From the NCBI RefSeq assembly GCF_001431665.1, contig NZ_LLXV01000049.1, positions 1 to 64,000 of the forward strand: DNA of 64,000 nt, written 5' to 3'. Under the pieces are notes generated by a model, which saw only the letters and a program-made list of their open reading frames with translations, was not told where the DNA came from and did no database searches. The DNA is from Stenotrophomonas beteli. GTDB taxonomy: Bacteria; Pseudomonadota; Gammaproteobacteria; Xanthomonadales; Xanthomonadaceae. The translations under genes were made by a program, and so were the position numbers. Positions 1 to 9,299 of this stretch are shown piece after piece (position 1 is the first letter of the stretch; each line of letters starts with the position of its first letter).

Positions 1-28
1 CCACGAGGGGCTGCGCCGTTGGCTGGAA

Positions 29-2671
29 TCACCCGCGATGCCGGATCAACAACTGACTCATCAGCGCCCGCAGCGCCGGCGGCTTCACCGGCTTGGCCAT
101 CATGCCCCAGCCACGCTCGGCAGCCATCTCACGTAATCCCGCATCGCGCTCGGCAGTGACCAGCACCACTGGCGGGCGGGCCTGCCACAGCACCGCCAGC
201 GTCTCGTACAGCACCGGCCCGTGGTGATCGCCCATGCGCACATCCAGCAGCACCAGCTCCGGTGCCGCGCCTGTTGCCGCCAGCTGCAGCGCCGCCTGCG
301 GGCCGTCGGCCAGCGCCACGTCGCAGCCCCAGCGTTCCAGCAACGCGCGGCTGGCGGCGCAGACGTGCGGATCGTCGTCGATCACCCACACCCGGCGCCC
401 TCGCAGCGGATTCTCCGCGGCCGGCTCCTGCACCAGCACCGGCGCGGGTGCCGTGGCGGGAATCGCGCTGGCGTCGCCGAACGGCACACCCACCGCGAAC
501 ACGCTGCCCTGGCCCACGTGCGAGCGCAGCCGGATCGGATGCCCGAGCAGGCGGCCGATGCGATCCACGATCGCCAGGCCGAGGCCGGCGCCGCGCTGCT
601 GGCCGTCGTGCAGGCGGCGGAACTCCTCGAAGATCTCGCCCTGCAGCGCATCGGGAATGCCGGGGCCCTGGTCGTGCACTTCGATCCACAGCAGCCCTTC
701 GCGGCGCCGGCATCCGAGCAGCACGCGACCACGTTCGCTGTAGCGCAGCGCGTTGGACAGGAAGTTCTGCAGGATGCGGCGCAGCAACGCTTCATCGCTG
801 ACCACCACCGCACCGGTGTCAATCCAGTCCACCACCAGCCCGCGTGACTGCGCGGTGATGCCGAACTCGCGGGCCAGCGTCTGCAGCAGCGGACCCAGCC
901 GGAATGCCTGCACGCGGGTGGGCAGGCTGCCCGATTCCAGGCGCGCGATATCCAGCAGGCTGTTGAGAATCGCGTCCTGCGCGGCCAATGCTGCGTCGAT
1001 ATGGTCGGCGGTCTGCTGCTGCGCCGGGTCGCTCAGTTTGCCGCGCAGCACCGAGACGAACATGCGCGCGGCGTTGAGCGGTTGCAGCAGGTCGTGCACC
1101 GCCGAGGCGACGAAGCGGGTCTTGTAGCGGTTGGCCTGCTCGGCTTCGCGGCGCGCCTCATCCAGATCACGGGTGCGTTCGGCGATGCGGTGCTCCAGCG
1201 CGTCGGCCAGCGAGCGCAGTTCGCGCGCGGCATTCTTGTAGCTGGTGATGTCGGCGTAACTGGTGACGAAGCCGCCGTCGGGCAGCGGGTTGCCGCGGAT
1301 CTCCAGCACCGTGCCGTCGTCCTTCTCGCTCTCGCGCATGTGCGGGCGGCCACTGCGCAGGTGATTCAGGCGGCGCTCGATGGCTTCATCGACCGGACCG
1401 GGCCCGAGCAGGCCGCGGCGGGCATTGAAACGGAACAGCTCCTCGATCGGACGCCCGACGCGCACCAGGTCTGCCGGGAACCGGAACAGTTCCAGATAGC
1501 GCGCATTCCATGCCACCAGCCGCAGTTCGCGGTCGATCACCACCACGCCCTGCGGCAGGTGCGCCAGGCTGCGGCTGAGCCCGCTGTCGGCATCGGTAGC
1601 GGCCTGCAGCAGGCCATCCTGTGCGGTGCGCAGTTCCTGTGCGTGCTGCTTGAGCAGGGTCTCCAGCTCGCGGCGGCTGCGCAGGCGATGCTTGGCCAGG
1701 CGCCGGCGCTGTTGCACGAACAGCACCAGGAACCCCAGTGCCAGCCACGCCGCGCCCCCGGTGACGGCGGCGGCCCGGCCGGCGCTGCTGGCGGCGCCGG
1801 CGTCGTGCAGCAGGTGCAGGTTCCAGCCCTCGGCCGGCAGCACCAGGGTCTGCCACAGCATCGGCTGCGGCAATGCCGGGTCGAGCAGGCGCACCATGCG
1901 TCCGCCGTCGGCCAGCACGTCTTCGGTACGCGCGCGCAACGGCTGCAGGGCACGATCGGCGTACTGGCGGGCGTCGAGCATCTCGCGGCGTTCGTCGGCA
2001 CCCAATGGGCGCAGCAGCCGGTAGCGCCAGGCATCGCGGTTGGCCAGGAACACCACATCGTGGTCGTCGCTGGCCAGCACCACGTCGGGGCTGCTCAACC
2101 ATTCCTGTTCCAGCGCGGACAGCTCGACCTTGATCACCACCACGCCCAGGCGCTGGCCGTCTTCCTCGATCGCCTGCGACAGGTAGTAGCCGGGCACGCC
2201 GGTGGTCATGCCGATGCCGTAGAAGCGGCCACGGCCCTGGGCCAGCGCCTGGCGGTAGTAGGGCCGGTAACTGTAGTTCTCGCCGACGTTGCTGGTCGGC
2301 TGGTCCCAGTTGCTGGCCGCCACCGCTACGCCGTCGTGGCCGACCAGGGTCAGCGTGGAGGCGCGGGTAACTTCGTTTGCACGTTGCAGCTTGAGGTTCA
2401 GGCGCTGCCGTTCGGCAGGCGAGGGCGGCACGCGCAGGGCGTGCAGCAGGTCTGGATCAAGCGCCAGCACCTGCGGCAGGGTGCCGAAGCGGTCGATGCG
2501 CTGCTGCAGTCCCTGGCCATACAGCTGCAGCTGGCGTTGCACCTGGCTGCTTTCTTCGCCAAGCGCGCGCCGCCAGGCGTAGTGTCCCGCCGCGACCGCG
2601 CACAACACGGTGCCACCGACCATCGCCAGCAGGGTCAGCAACAGCATCCGGTGGCGGCTCAGCCAATACAT
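29..2671 (-). CDS. hybrid sensor histidine kinase with DctB-like sensor, PAS and receiver domains
   Basis: This 880-residue inner-membrane kinase probably senses C4-dicarboxylates. One membrane segment lies near residues 8-30 and a second near 303-320. Between them is a periplasmic double-Cache region resembling DctB, with LDPDLLHAL, AASNWDQP, FYGIGMTTGVPGYYLS and WRYRLLRPLG. A PAS domain (about 370-475) and a coiled linker follow. HisKA has its phospho-accepting His at 526 (AVHDLLQPLNA). HATPase_c has the N box around 636-640 and the DQGPGIP and GAGLGLAIV motifs. A C-terminal receiver has acidic residues 765-767, Asp810, Thr839 and Lys860. The ATG at 2671 precedes the first membrane segment. 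The gene follows the porin gene on the same strand and lies close to dctA, which supports the C4-dicarboxylate reading. No partner response regulator is visible; it may lie left of the window. Confidence 0.85.
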   Translation of the reverse strand: MYWLSRHRMLLLTLLAMVGGTVLCAVAAGHYAWRRALGEESSQVQRQLQLYGQGLQQRIDRFGTLPQVLALDPDLLHALRVPPSPAERQRLNLKLQRANEVTRASTLTLVGHDGVAVAASNWDQPTSNVGENYSYRPYYRQALAQGRGRFYGIGMTTGVPGYYLSQAIEEDGQRLGVVVIKVELSALEQEWLSSPDVVLASDDHDVVFLANRDAWRYRLLRPLGADERREMLDARQYADRALQPLRARTEDVLADGGRMVRLLDPALPQPMLWQTLVLPAEGWNLHLLHDAGAASSAGRAAAVTGGAAWLALGFLVLFVQQRRRLAKHRLRSRRELETLLKQHAQELRTAQDGLLQAATDADSGLSRSLAHLPQGVVVIDRELRLVAWNARYLELFRFPADLVRVGRPIEELFRFNARRGLLGPGPVDEAIERRLNHLRSGRPHMRESEKDDGTVLEIRGNPLPDGGFVTSYADITSYKNAARELRSLADALEHRIAERTRDLDEARREAEQANRYKTRFVASAVHDLLQPLNAARMFVSVLRGKLSDPAQQQTADHIDAALAAQDAILNSLLDIARLESGSLPTRVQAFRLGPLLQTLAREFGITAQSRGLVVDWIDTGAVVVSDEALLRRILQNFLSNALRYSERGRVLLGCRRREGLLWIEVHDQGPGIPDALQGEIFEEFRRLHDGQQRGAGLGLAIVDRIGRLLGHPIRLRSHVGQGSVFAVGVPFGDASAIPATAPAPVLVQEPAAENPLRGRRVWVIDDDPHVCAASRALLERWGCDVALADGPQAALQLAATGAAPELVLLDVRMGDHHGPVLYETLAVLWQARPPVVLVTAERDAGLREMAAERGWGMMAKPVKPPALRALMSQLLIRHRG

Positions 2672-2690
2672 GGCGGCAGTCTACGCAGGG

Positions 2691-2719
2691 CCGGCGGGCG
2701 TGGCGTGCACGCCCGCCGG
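2691..2719. repeat. perfect 12-bp-stem hairpin between porin and kinase genes
   Basis: Arms CCGGCGGGCGTG and CACGCCCGCCGG flank a 5-base loop. It sits in the 66-base gap between the porin stop and the kinase start, both read leftward. There is no T-run, so it looks more like a processing or mRNA-stability element than an intrinsic terminator. Confidence 0.5.
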
Positions 2720-2737
2720 GGTCTGACGTGGAAGGGG

Positions 2738-3907
2738 TCAGAAGTGCATCTGCGCGCGCAGTTCGAAGATCTCCGGCGTGCTGTGCACGCCACGACGGCT
2801 GGCGTCGACCTTCACGTAGTTGGCCTGGAACTTGAAGTGGCTGGTCAGGTACCAGTTCGCGCCCAGGGTCAGGTCGTGCTGGCGGCCACCGAGGATGCTG
2901 CCATCGTCGAGGTCCATGCGGCTGTAGCGGGCCACCAGTTCCACCGCGCCGTAGTCGTGTGCCGGCTTGATGTTGGCCACGGCACCGGCGTTGTACGGGC
3001 GGGATTCGCCGGTCAGTACCCAGCTGGCCATCGCGTACTGGCCACTGCCGGTGTAGTCGGGCTTGCCGTCATGGCGGGTGACCGTGGCGCGCAGCGCTTC
3101 GGCCTGCAGCGAGAACGGGCCGCGGATCCAGATGCCTTCCAGGCCGGTGCGGCGGATCTGGTCGGCGGTGACCAGCGCGCCGGAATCGACATAACGGATG
3201 TCGGTCAGGCCGGCTTCGGGGCGTGCGCGCAGGCGCGCGCTGGCTTCGTGGTGCACATCGCGGCCATCGCTGTAACCGCGCGGATTTTCCTGCGAGTAGG
3301 CCAGGCCCAGGTGGATCACATCTCCCGGCGCCTTCACCGGCGTCCACACCGCACGCACCGCCTGGGTGGTGCCGGGGTTGTCACCCTGCAGGTCCTTGCC
3401 GCCATAAGCGCCGGCCTGCAGCAGGTACTGCGGGCGCTCCAGCACCCATTCCACACCCGTGCGGCGGCCTTCGTAGAAGGCCTGCACAGGCAGTGCGGTT
3501 TCCAGGAAGCTGCCGGCGCGCGAAGACGTGTTCGCATCCAGGCCGACCGGGGTCTTCATGTAGCCGAAGCGGAAGCGGCCGATGTCGCGGCCGAAGAAGG
3601 CCTTGCTTTCAAAGCGCACGAACACGTCCAGCCAGGTATCGGACTGGAAGTCGTAGTAGACCATTGCGTCGTAGACGCCCTTCTTCTTCAGCGTCGCACC
3701 GAATTCCTTGCGGCGCACGGCGTCGTCGTCCTCAAGGCCGCTGGCCGAGGAGAAATCGTTGTAGTCGTAGGCGATGTTGGCGGTAGCGGCCAACTCGGTG
3801 CCGTCGCCGAAGGCGTACTTGGTCGGCCAGTTGTCGAAATCGGCAGCCGAAGCGAAGGCGGGAAGCGCGGCCAGCGACAGGGCCAGCAAGGTGGGAATCG
3901 GGCGCAT
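2738..3907 (-). CDS. OprO/OprP-type porin
   Basis: This 389-residue outer-membrane beta-barrel belongs to the phosphate-selective porin O/P family. The ATG at 3907 gives a clean signal peptide (MRPIPTLLALSLAALPAFASA), with the mature chain starting near ADFDNW. Upstream in-frame codons lack a signal sequence, so a longer reading is rejected. The barrel shows FVRFESKAFFGRDIGRFRFG and FGYMKTPVG, typical of the family, and ends in Phe (AQMHF), the usual BAM recognition residue. Family members pass phosphate, pyrophosphate or other anions. Lying between dctA and a DctB-like kinase, this one could admit dicarboxylates, which is inference. Confidence 0.85.
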   Translation of the reverse strand: MRPIPTLLALSLAALPAFASAADFDNWPTKYAFGDGTELAATANIAYDYNDFSSASGLEDDDAVRRKEFGATLKKKGVYDAMVYYDFQSDTWLDVFVRFESKAFFGRDIGRFRFGYMKTPVGLDANTSSRAGSFLETALPVQAFYEGRRTGVEWVLERPQYLLQAGAYGGKDLQGDNPGTTQAVRAVWTPVKAPGDVIHLGLAYSQENPRGYSDGRDVHHEASARLRARPEAGLTDIRYVDSGALVTADQIRRTGLEGIWIRGPFSLQAEALRATVTRHDGKPDYTGSGQYAMASWVLTGESRPYNAGAVANIKPAHDYGAVELVARYSRMDLDDGSILGGRQHDLTLGANWYLTSHFKFQANYVKVDASRRGVHSTPEIFELRAQMHF

Positions 3908-4239
3908 GTTGGGTGCGGCTCTCTCAGATTGCGTGTGGACAGGACAACAACGGCCGCAAGGGCCGGAACTTTCGCAATGACGCGCCCAGCCGTTCAGCTC
4001 GGGCCACCGGCCTCCCCGTGATCGGGCGGTGCGGCGCCAGTGTAGGCATCGCAGCCACCTGAACCGGGGGGCTAGTACCAATAGGTTATCTGCGCCAGCG
4101 TGCCCGGCGCGTACAAAGGCGTCCATTGGTCGCACCCCCTGCGCGTGCAGTACAGGGCCTGCGGTCAGTTTCCACGGTAACGGTTCCCGTGCAGTCCCGG
4201 GGCCGTACGTGCCTGAAAACGCCCCTTCCGGAGTCCGCC

Positions 4240-5583
4240 ATGCACATCCCGACCGCAGCACCGGTGCCTGCAAAGCCGTTGCCGATCTATCGCCAGCTGT
4301 ACTTCCAGGTGATCGTGGCGATCGTCCTGGGCGCCATCCTCGGCCACTACGAACCGTTGATGGGCGAGAAGATGAAGCCGCTCGGCGATGCCTTCATCAA
4401 CCTGGTGAAGATGATCATCGCCCCGGTGATCTTCCTGACCATCGTCACCGGCATCGCCGGCATGACCCACCTGCGCACGGTGGGCCGGGTGTTCGCCAAG
4501 GCGATGGCGTACTTCCTGTTCTTCTCCACGCTGGCACTGATCGTCGGCATGATCGTGGCGCACGTGGTGCAGCCCGGCGCCGGCATGAACATCAATCCGG
4601 CCGAGCTGGACCAGACCGCGGTGCACAGCTACGTCGAGAAGTCGCATGACCTGACCCTGGTCGGCTTCCTGATGGACATCATTCCGAAGACGCTGCTCAG
4701 CGCCTTCGTCGACGGCAACATCCTGCAGGTGCTGTTCGTGGCCGTGCTGTTCGGCATCGCACTGGCCTCGGTGGGCGAGAAGGGCAAGCCGATCGTGAAC
4801 TTCCTGGAGGCGCTGGTCGCTCCGGTGTTCAAGCTGGTGCACATCCTGATGAAGGCCGCTCCGATCGGTGCCTTCGGCGCAATCGCCTTCACCATCGGCA
4901 AGTACGGCGTCGGCTCGCTGATCAACCTGGCCTGGCTGGTGGGCTCGTTCTACCTCACCGCCTTCCTGTTCGTGGCGGTCATCCTGGGCCTGGTCTGCCG
5001 CCTGTGCGGGTTCTCGGTATTCAAGCTGGCGCGCTACCTGAAGGCCGAGCTGCTGCTGGTGCTGGGCACGTCGTCGTCGGAATCGGCGCTGCCGTCGCTG
5101 ATGGAGAAGATGGAGCGCGCCGGCTGCAGCAAGTCGGTGGTGGGCCTGGTGGTCCCGACCGGCTACTCGTTCAACCTGGACGGCACCAACATCTACATGA
5201 CCCTGGCCGCGCTGTTCATCGCCCAGGCCACCAACACCGAACTGACCCTGGGCCACCAGATTGCCCTGCTGCTGGTCGCCATGCTCAGCTCCAAGGGCGC
5301 GGCCGGCGTCACCGGCGCCGGCTTCATCACCCTGGCCGCCACCCTGGCCGTGGTGCCGGAAGTGCCGGTGGCCGGCATGGCGCTGATCCTGGGCGTGGAT
5401 CGCTTCATGAGCGAATGCCGCTCGCTGACCAACTTCATCGGCAATGCGGTGGCGACCGTGGTGGTCTCGCGCTGGGAAGGCGCGCTGGACCGCAACCGCC
5501 TGCAGCTGGCGCTGGATGGCCGCGAAAGCGAACTGCCGCCGCCGGTCGATGCGCTGCCCGAGGCGCTGCCGGCCAAGGGCTGA
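4240..5583 (+). CDS. dctA: C4-dicarboxylate/proton symporter DctA
   Basis: This is a 447-residue inner-membrane carrier of the DAACS (glutamate/C4-dicarboxylate) family that imports succinate, fumarate and malate with protons. The family signature is clear: the serine-rich loop [16 protein letters not shown], then [20 protein letters not shown], then [20 protein letters not shown]. Length matches typical DctA (about 430-450). The ATG at 4240 begins [20 protein letters not shown] and precedes the first membrane helix; the open frame upstream has no family resemblance. It is divergent from the porin and followed by a terminator-like hairpin. The nearby malic enzyme would feed imported malate to pyruvate. 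Confidence 0.95.
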   Translation: MHIPTAAPVPAKPLPIYRQLYFQVIVAIVLGAILGHYEPLMGEKMKPLGDAFINLVKMIIAPVIFLTIVTGIAGMTHLRTVGRVFAKAMAYFLFFSTLALIVGMIVAHVVQPGAGMNINPAELDQTAVHSYVEKSHDLTLVGFLMDIIPKTLLSAFVDGNILQVLFVAVLFGIALASVGEKGKPIVNFLEALVAPVFKLVHILMKAAPIGAFGAIAFTIGKYGVGSLINLAWLVGSFYLTAFLFVAVILGLVCRLCGFSVFKLARYLKAELLLVLGTSSSESALPSLMEKMERAGCSKSVVGLVVPTGYSFNLDGTNIYMTLAALFIAQATNTELTLGHQIALLLVAMLSSKGAAGVTGAGFITLAATLAVVPEVPVAGMALILGVDRFMSECRSLTNFIGNAVATVVVSRWEGALDRNRLQLALDGRESELPPPVDALPEALPAKG

Positions 5584-5598
5584 CCCAGGTGTGTGGTA

Positions 5599-5640
5599 CC
5601 GCGGGGCCGATCACGACAGTGGTACGGCCCCGCGGCGTTT
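5599..5640 (+). terminator. hairpin downstream of dctA
   Basis: An 11-bp perfect GC stem (CCGCGGGGCCG / CGGCCCCGCGG) with a 15-base loop is followed by GTTT, 15 bases after the dctA stop codon. The T-tract is short, so termination strength is uncertain. Confidence 0.55.
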
Positions 5641-5813
5641 CAGGGCGTCCCCTGGCTGTCATGGGAGGCGCCGAAGCTGGTATCGCGGTACCGTCGCATA
5701 CGGCACGGAATTGTGCGGTCGCAGCATGGCTGCGACAGGATAGCGACAGGTCCGGACGCTCCAACGGGGGTATCATCCCCTGTCCCTTCTGCCCATTCAT
5801 GTAACCCACATCG

Positions 5814-8105
5814 ATGTCCAACGAAGATTTCAAACAGGCCGCCCTCGATTACCACCGGATGTCCCCGCCGGGAAAGATCAAGGTTTCCGCTACCAAGCCC
5901 ATGCTGACCCAGCGCGACCTGTCGCTGGCGTATTCGCCGGGCGTGGCGTACGCCTGTGAAGCGATCAAGGCCGACCCGCAGCAGGCCAGTGAGCTGACCG
6001 CACGCGGCAACCTGGTGGCGGTGATCTCCAACGGCACTGCGGTGCTGGGCCTGGGCAACATCGGTGCGCTGGCCGGCAAGCCGGTGATGGAAGGCAAGGG
6101 CGTGCTGTTCCAGAAGTTCGCCGGCATCGATGTGTTCGACATCGAGGTGGATGAAACCGACCCGGACAAGCTGGTCGACATCATCGCCTCGCTGGAACCG
6201 ACCTTCGGCGGCATCAACCTGGAAGACATCAAGGCGCCGGAATGCTTCGTGGTCGAGCGCAAGCTGCGCGAGCGCATGAAGATCCCGGTGTTCCATGACG
6301 ACCAGCACGGCACGGCAATCATCGTCGGCGCGGCGGTGCTCAACGCGATGGCGATCACCGGCAAGAAGATCGAGGACGTGAAGCTGGCGACCACGGGCAT
6401 GGGCGCGGCCGGCATCTCCTGCGTGAACATGCTGGTGCAGCTGGGCCTGAAGCCGGAGAACATCCTGGCCTTCGACCGCGAGGGCGTGATCCACACCGGC
6501 CGCACCGACCTGGATCCGGAAAAGCAGCGCTATGCGCGCGACACCGACAAGCGCACGCTGGCCGAGATCGTCGACGGCGCGGATATCTTCCTGGGCCTGT
6601 CGGCACCGGGCATCCTGACCGCCGACATGGTCAAGACCATGGCGCCGGATCCGGTGATCTTCGCGCTGGCCAACCCGACCCCGGAAATCATGCCGGAAGT
6701 GGCGCGCGCCGCGCGTCCGGACGCGATCATCGGTACCGGCCGTTCGGACTATCCGAACCAGGTCAACAACGTGCTGTGCTTCCCGTACCTGTTCCGCGGT
6801 GCGCTGGACGTGGGCGCGACCGCGATCAACGAGGAAATGAAGATCGCCTGCGTGCGCGCCATCGCCGCGCTGGCGCGCCGTGCCGCCACCGACATGGGCT
6901 CGGCCTACGGCGGCGAGACCCCGAGCTTCGGCCGTGAATACCTGATCCCGCGTCCGTTTGACCGCCGACTGCTGGTGGAGCTGTCGGCCGCCGTAGCGCA
7001 TGCCGCGATGGATTCGGGCGTGGCCGCACGCCCGATCGCCGACATGGGCGCCTACCGCGACAAGCTCGCCCAGTTCGTCTACCGCACCAGCCTGATGATG
7101 AAGCCGGTCTACGACCGCGCGCGCAGCGACAAGCAGCGCGTGGTGTACGCCGAAGGCGAAGAGGAAGTGGTGCTGCAGGCGGTGCAGAACGTGGTCGATG
7201 ACGGCCTGGCGCACCCGATCCTGATCGGTCGGCCGGAGGTGATCGAATCGCGCATCGAGCGCCTTGGCCTGCGCCTGAAGATCGGCGAGAACGTTGAAGT
7301 CACCAACATCAACGACGATCCGCGCTTCAACGAGTACTGGCAGTACTACCATGGCCTGACCGGCCGTCGTGGCGTGACCGTGGCCGCAGCCAAGAACCTG
7401 ATGCGTTCGCGCCCGACCCTGATCGCGGCGGTGATGGTGGCCCGTGGCGAAGCCGATGCGATGCTGACCGGCATCGTCGGCCGCTTCCACAAGAAGCTGG
7501 GTTACGTGCGCAGCGTGCTGCCGCTGGAACCGAAGGTCACCTCGACCTCGGCGATGACCGGGGTGATCAACCAGCAGGGCGTGTTCTTCTTCGTCGACAC
7601 CCACGTGCAGGAAGACCCGACCGCCGAACAGCTGTGCGAAGCCACGTTGCAGGCGGCCTACCGCATGAAGCTGTTCGGCATCGAGCCGAAGGTGGCGCTG
7701 CTGTCGCACTCCAACTTCGGCAGCCACGACTCGAAGGATGCGCTGAAGATGCGCCAGGTGCGCGAGCTGCTGCTCAAGCGCAACCCGCGTCTGAACGTGG
7801 ACGGCGAGATGCAGGGCGACACCGCGTGGGATGAAGCACTGCGGCAGAAGCTGCTGCCGGGCTCGACCCTGCAGGGCCGCGCCAACCTGTTCGTGCTGCC
7901 GAACCTGGAAGCGGCCAACATCGCCTACAACCTGGTGCGCGTGTTCACCGACGGCGTGGCGATCGGCCCGATCCTGATGGGCGTGAACAAGCCGGTGCAC
8001 ATCCTGACCACCAGCGCGACCTCGCGCCGGATCCTGAACATGACCGCGATTGCGGCGGTCGATGCGCAGATCAGGAAGCAGATCGAAGCGGAGAAGAAGG
8101 CCTGA
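5814..8105 (+). CDS. maeB: NADP-type malic enzyme with C-terminal phosphotransacetylase-like domain
   Basis: This 763-residue cytoplasmic enzyme decarboxylates malate to pyruvate. The N-terminal malic domain contains [12 protein letters not shown] and [21 protein letters not shown] Rossmann segment follows with [14 protein letters not shown]. The C-terminal third (about residue 430 on) is phosphotransacetylase-like, with [20 protein letters not shown] and [15 protein letters not shown]. This architecture and length match MaeB, where the second domain is usually regulatory and senses acetyl-CoA. The ATG at 5814 is the first in frame. Its position after dctA suggests anaplerotic pyruvate formation from imported dicarboxylates. 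A GC hairpin follows. Confidence 0.95.
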   Translation: MSNEDFKQAALDYHRMSPPGKIKVSATKPMLTQRDLSLAYSPGVAYACEAIKADPQQASELTARGNLVAVISNGTAVLGLGNIGALAGKPVMEGKGVLFQKFAGIDVFDIEVDETDPDKLVDIIASLEPTFGGINLEDIKAPECFVVERKLRERMKIPVFHDDQHGTAIIVGAAVLNAMAITGKKIEDVKLATTGMGAAGISCVNMLVQLGLKPENILAFDREGVIHTGRTDLDPEKQRYARDTDKRTLAEIVDGADIFLGLSAPGILTADMVKTMAPDPVIFALANPTPEIMPEVARAARPDAIIGTGRSDYPNQVNNVLCFPYLFRGALDVGATAINEEMKIACVRAIAALARRAATDMGSAYGGETPSFGREYLIPRPFDRRLLVELSAAVAHAAMDSGVAARPIADMGAYRDKLAQFVYRTSLMMKPVYDRARSDKQRVVYAEGEEEVVLQAVQNVVDDGLAHPILIGRPEVIESRIERLGLRLKIGENVEVTNINDDPRFNEYWQYYHGLTGRRGVTVAAAKNLMRSRPTLIAAVMVARGEADAMLTGIVGRFHKKLGYVRSVLPLEPKVTSTSAMTGVINQQGVFFFVDTHVQEDPTAEQLCEATLQAAYRMKLFGIEPKVALLSHSNFGSHDSKDALKMRQVRELLLKRNPRLNVDGEMQGDTAWDEALRQKLLPGSTLQGRANLFVLPNLEAANIAYNLVRVFTDGVAIGPILMGVNKPVHILTTSATSRRILNMTAIAAVDAQIRKQIEAEKKA

Positions 8106-8133
8106 GGCCTTCTTCCCGGTTCGATCTGCAGAA

Positions 8134-8160
8134 GCGCGCCCCCGGGGCGCGTTTCTGTTT
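8134..8160 (+). terminator. GC hairpin plus T-rich tract after maeB
   Basis: GCGCGCC and GGGGCGCG arms are followed by TTTCTGTTT, starting 29 bases after the maeB stop. It looks like a Rho-independent terminator. Confidence 0.6.
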
Positions 8161-8176
8161 CCGCAAAGCGGAAACG

Positions 8177-8266
8177 GGTAGAGTCGACTGTTAGTCGACT
8201 GCCTTTCGTACAACCACCGAAAATCCCGCGCGATCGCGCGATAGTCGACTAACAGTCGACTCTACC
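8177..8266. repeat. SMAG-type GTAG palindrome pair
   Basis: Two perfect 24-base inverted arms (8177-8200 and 8243-8266) both contain GTAGAGTCGACTGTTAGTCG, or its complement, and are separated by 42 bases. The spacer contains a 14-base palindrome, CGCGCGATCGCGCG (8227-8240). GTAG at the outer end followed by a GTCGA stem matches the SMAG extragenic repeats described in S. maltophilia. The rest of 8106-8428 has no convincing gene. Confidence 0.85.
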
Positions 8267-8428
8267 GGTCCCGATGCCGGTCCCACCGCTGCCACACGCA
8301 CTACGCAACCCGGTCATTTGCCTGCAACCCCGCTGAGGCCCAATACGCCCACGCGGCCCGGCCGTGGGAAGGGACCGGACCGGCCTTCCCACCCTGGGCC
8401 CGACCAACTTTCCATGGGCGAGGGTGTC

Positions 8429-8503
8429 ATGCGCAATCGAGTGACGCGGCGGTACTTCCAGCAACTGTTCGCGCTGTACGCCGGCTTCGTGCAGTCGCGC
8501 TGA
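8429..8503 (+). CDS. possible 24-residue peptide
   Basis: A short open frame starts at ATG 8429 (MRNRVTRRYFQQLFALYAGF, then VQSR), or five codons earlier at 8414. It is arginine-rich with an amphipathic, aromatic stretch. The codons look plausible for this genome and GCGAGGG lies just upstream of the second ATG. I recognise no family. It is offered only because the composition looks less random than the surrounding intergenic DNA. Confidence 0.25.
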   Translation: MRNRVTRRYFQQLFALYAGFVQSR

Positions 8504-8517
8504 GGCGCCGACGACAG

Positions 8518-8536
8518 CGCCGGGCAATGCCCGGCG
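8518..8536 (-). terminator. perfect hairpin after the peptidase gene
   Basis: CGCCGGGCA and TGCCCGGCG surround a one-base centre, 20 bases beyond the peptidase stop. There is no T-run on the minus strand. It may terminate or stabilise the GH92-peptidase transcript. Confidence 0.4.
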
Positions 8537-8555
8537 AATCGGCGGTACGTGGGTG

Positions 8556-9299
8556 TCAGTGCCGCTTGTCGCGCCGCCCAGGGGCCGGCGGCGGTGCATC
8601 CGAACGCGGCCTGGCGTACTGCGCCCACAGCACCGGCAGTGCCTTGCCGGTGTGCTTCTGCCACAGCGCCGGTGCATAGCGGCCGTCGCGCAGGGCCTTG
8701 TCCAATGCCAGCACCAGGCCCGGGTATTCGGCGTCGGCCCACTTCAGGAACGCGCCGGTCACCCGGTAGCCGCTGTCGACGTTCTGGCCCTTCTCGACCT
8801 TGACCGGCAATGCCCAGCCGGCGGCGGCGTTATCCCTGCCATAGCGGTCGCGGGCGTAGTCGGCGATGCCTTCCACCAGCCAGCCCGGTACCCGCGCATC
8901 GCCGTAGCCGGGATACCCCTGCACGATGTGCATCGCTTCATGGGTGACCAGGTCGATGTCGTTGGGGTGCTGCACCAACCAGCCCGGATTGATGGTGATC
9001 GTTGCTGCCTGGTCCTTGTCGCCGACGAAGGCGATCCCGGTGTAGGCCGGATCGATCACGATGCGCACTCTCGACGGCGCCGCCGGGTGAAAATCGGCGC
9101 GTTCGCGCACGTAGGCGGAGTAGAACGTATCGATCACCCGTTCCCGCTGCGGCGCGGCCAGGGCGCCGCGGGCGTCCTGGTAGTTCAGCGTCACGCCTTC
9201 ACGGGTCAACTGCGTATCGAACGCCTGGGCCTGGCCGACGCTGGAAAAGGAGAGGGCGGCAAGGGCCACGGGCAACAGGCGGAAGCGCAGGAGGGTCAT
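8556..9299 (-). CDS. secreted peptidase of the plant basic secretory protein (BSP) family
   Basis: This 247-residue exported zincin-like protein has a signal peptide near MTLLRFRLLPVALAALSFSS. The metal motif is HEAMHIVQ, followed by PGWLVEGIADYARDRYG, the extended HExxH and downstream acidic pattern of BSP (DUF346/M-type) proteins. The ATG at 9299 overlaps the stop of the GH92 gene (ATGA), so translation is probably coupled. A longer upstream reading would run through the end of that gene and is rejected. Pairing with an exo-mannosidase suggests joint attack on glycoproteins; the substrate is inferred. Confidence 0.8.
   Translation of the reverse strand: MTLLRFRLLPVALAALSFSSVGQAQAFDTQLTREGVTLNYQDARGALAAPQRERVIDTFYSAYVRERADFHPAAPSRVRIVIDPAYTGIAFVGDKDQAATITINPGWLVQHPNDIDLVTHEAMHIVQGYPGYGDARVPGWLVEGIADYARDRYGRDNAAAGWALPVKVEKGQNVDSGYRVTGAFLKWADAEYPGLVLALDKALRDGRYAPALWQKHTGKALPVLWAQYARPRSDAPPPAPGRRDKRH

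Noticed and set aside
1..28. Possible gene end at the left edge
   Set aside because: Too short to identify in any frame.
1001..4021. Open frame of about 1000 codons on the plus strand across the kinase and porin genes
   Set aside because: It is the antisense shadow of two clearly homologous minus-strand genes; high GC keeps the opposite frame open and the translation is low-complexity with no recognisable domain.
8177..8266. Reading the SMAG hairpins as Rho-independent terminators
   Set aside because: They are strong stems but lack T-runs and occur in many contexts; they were kept as repeats.
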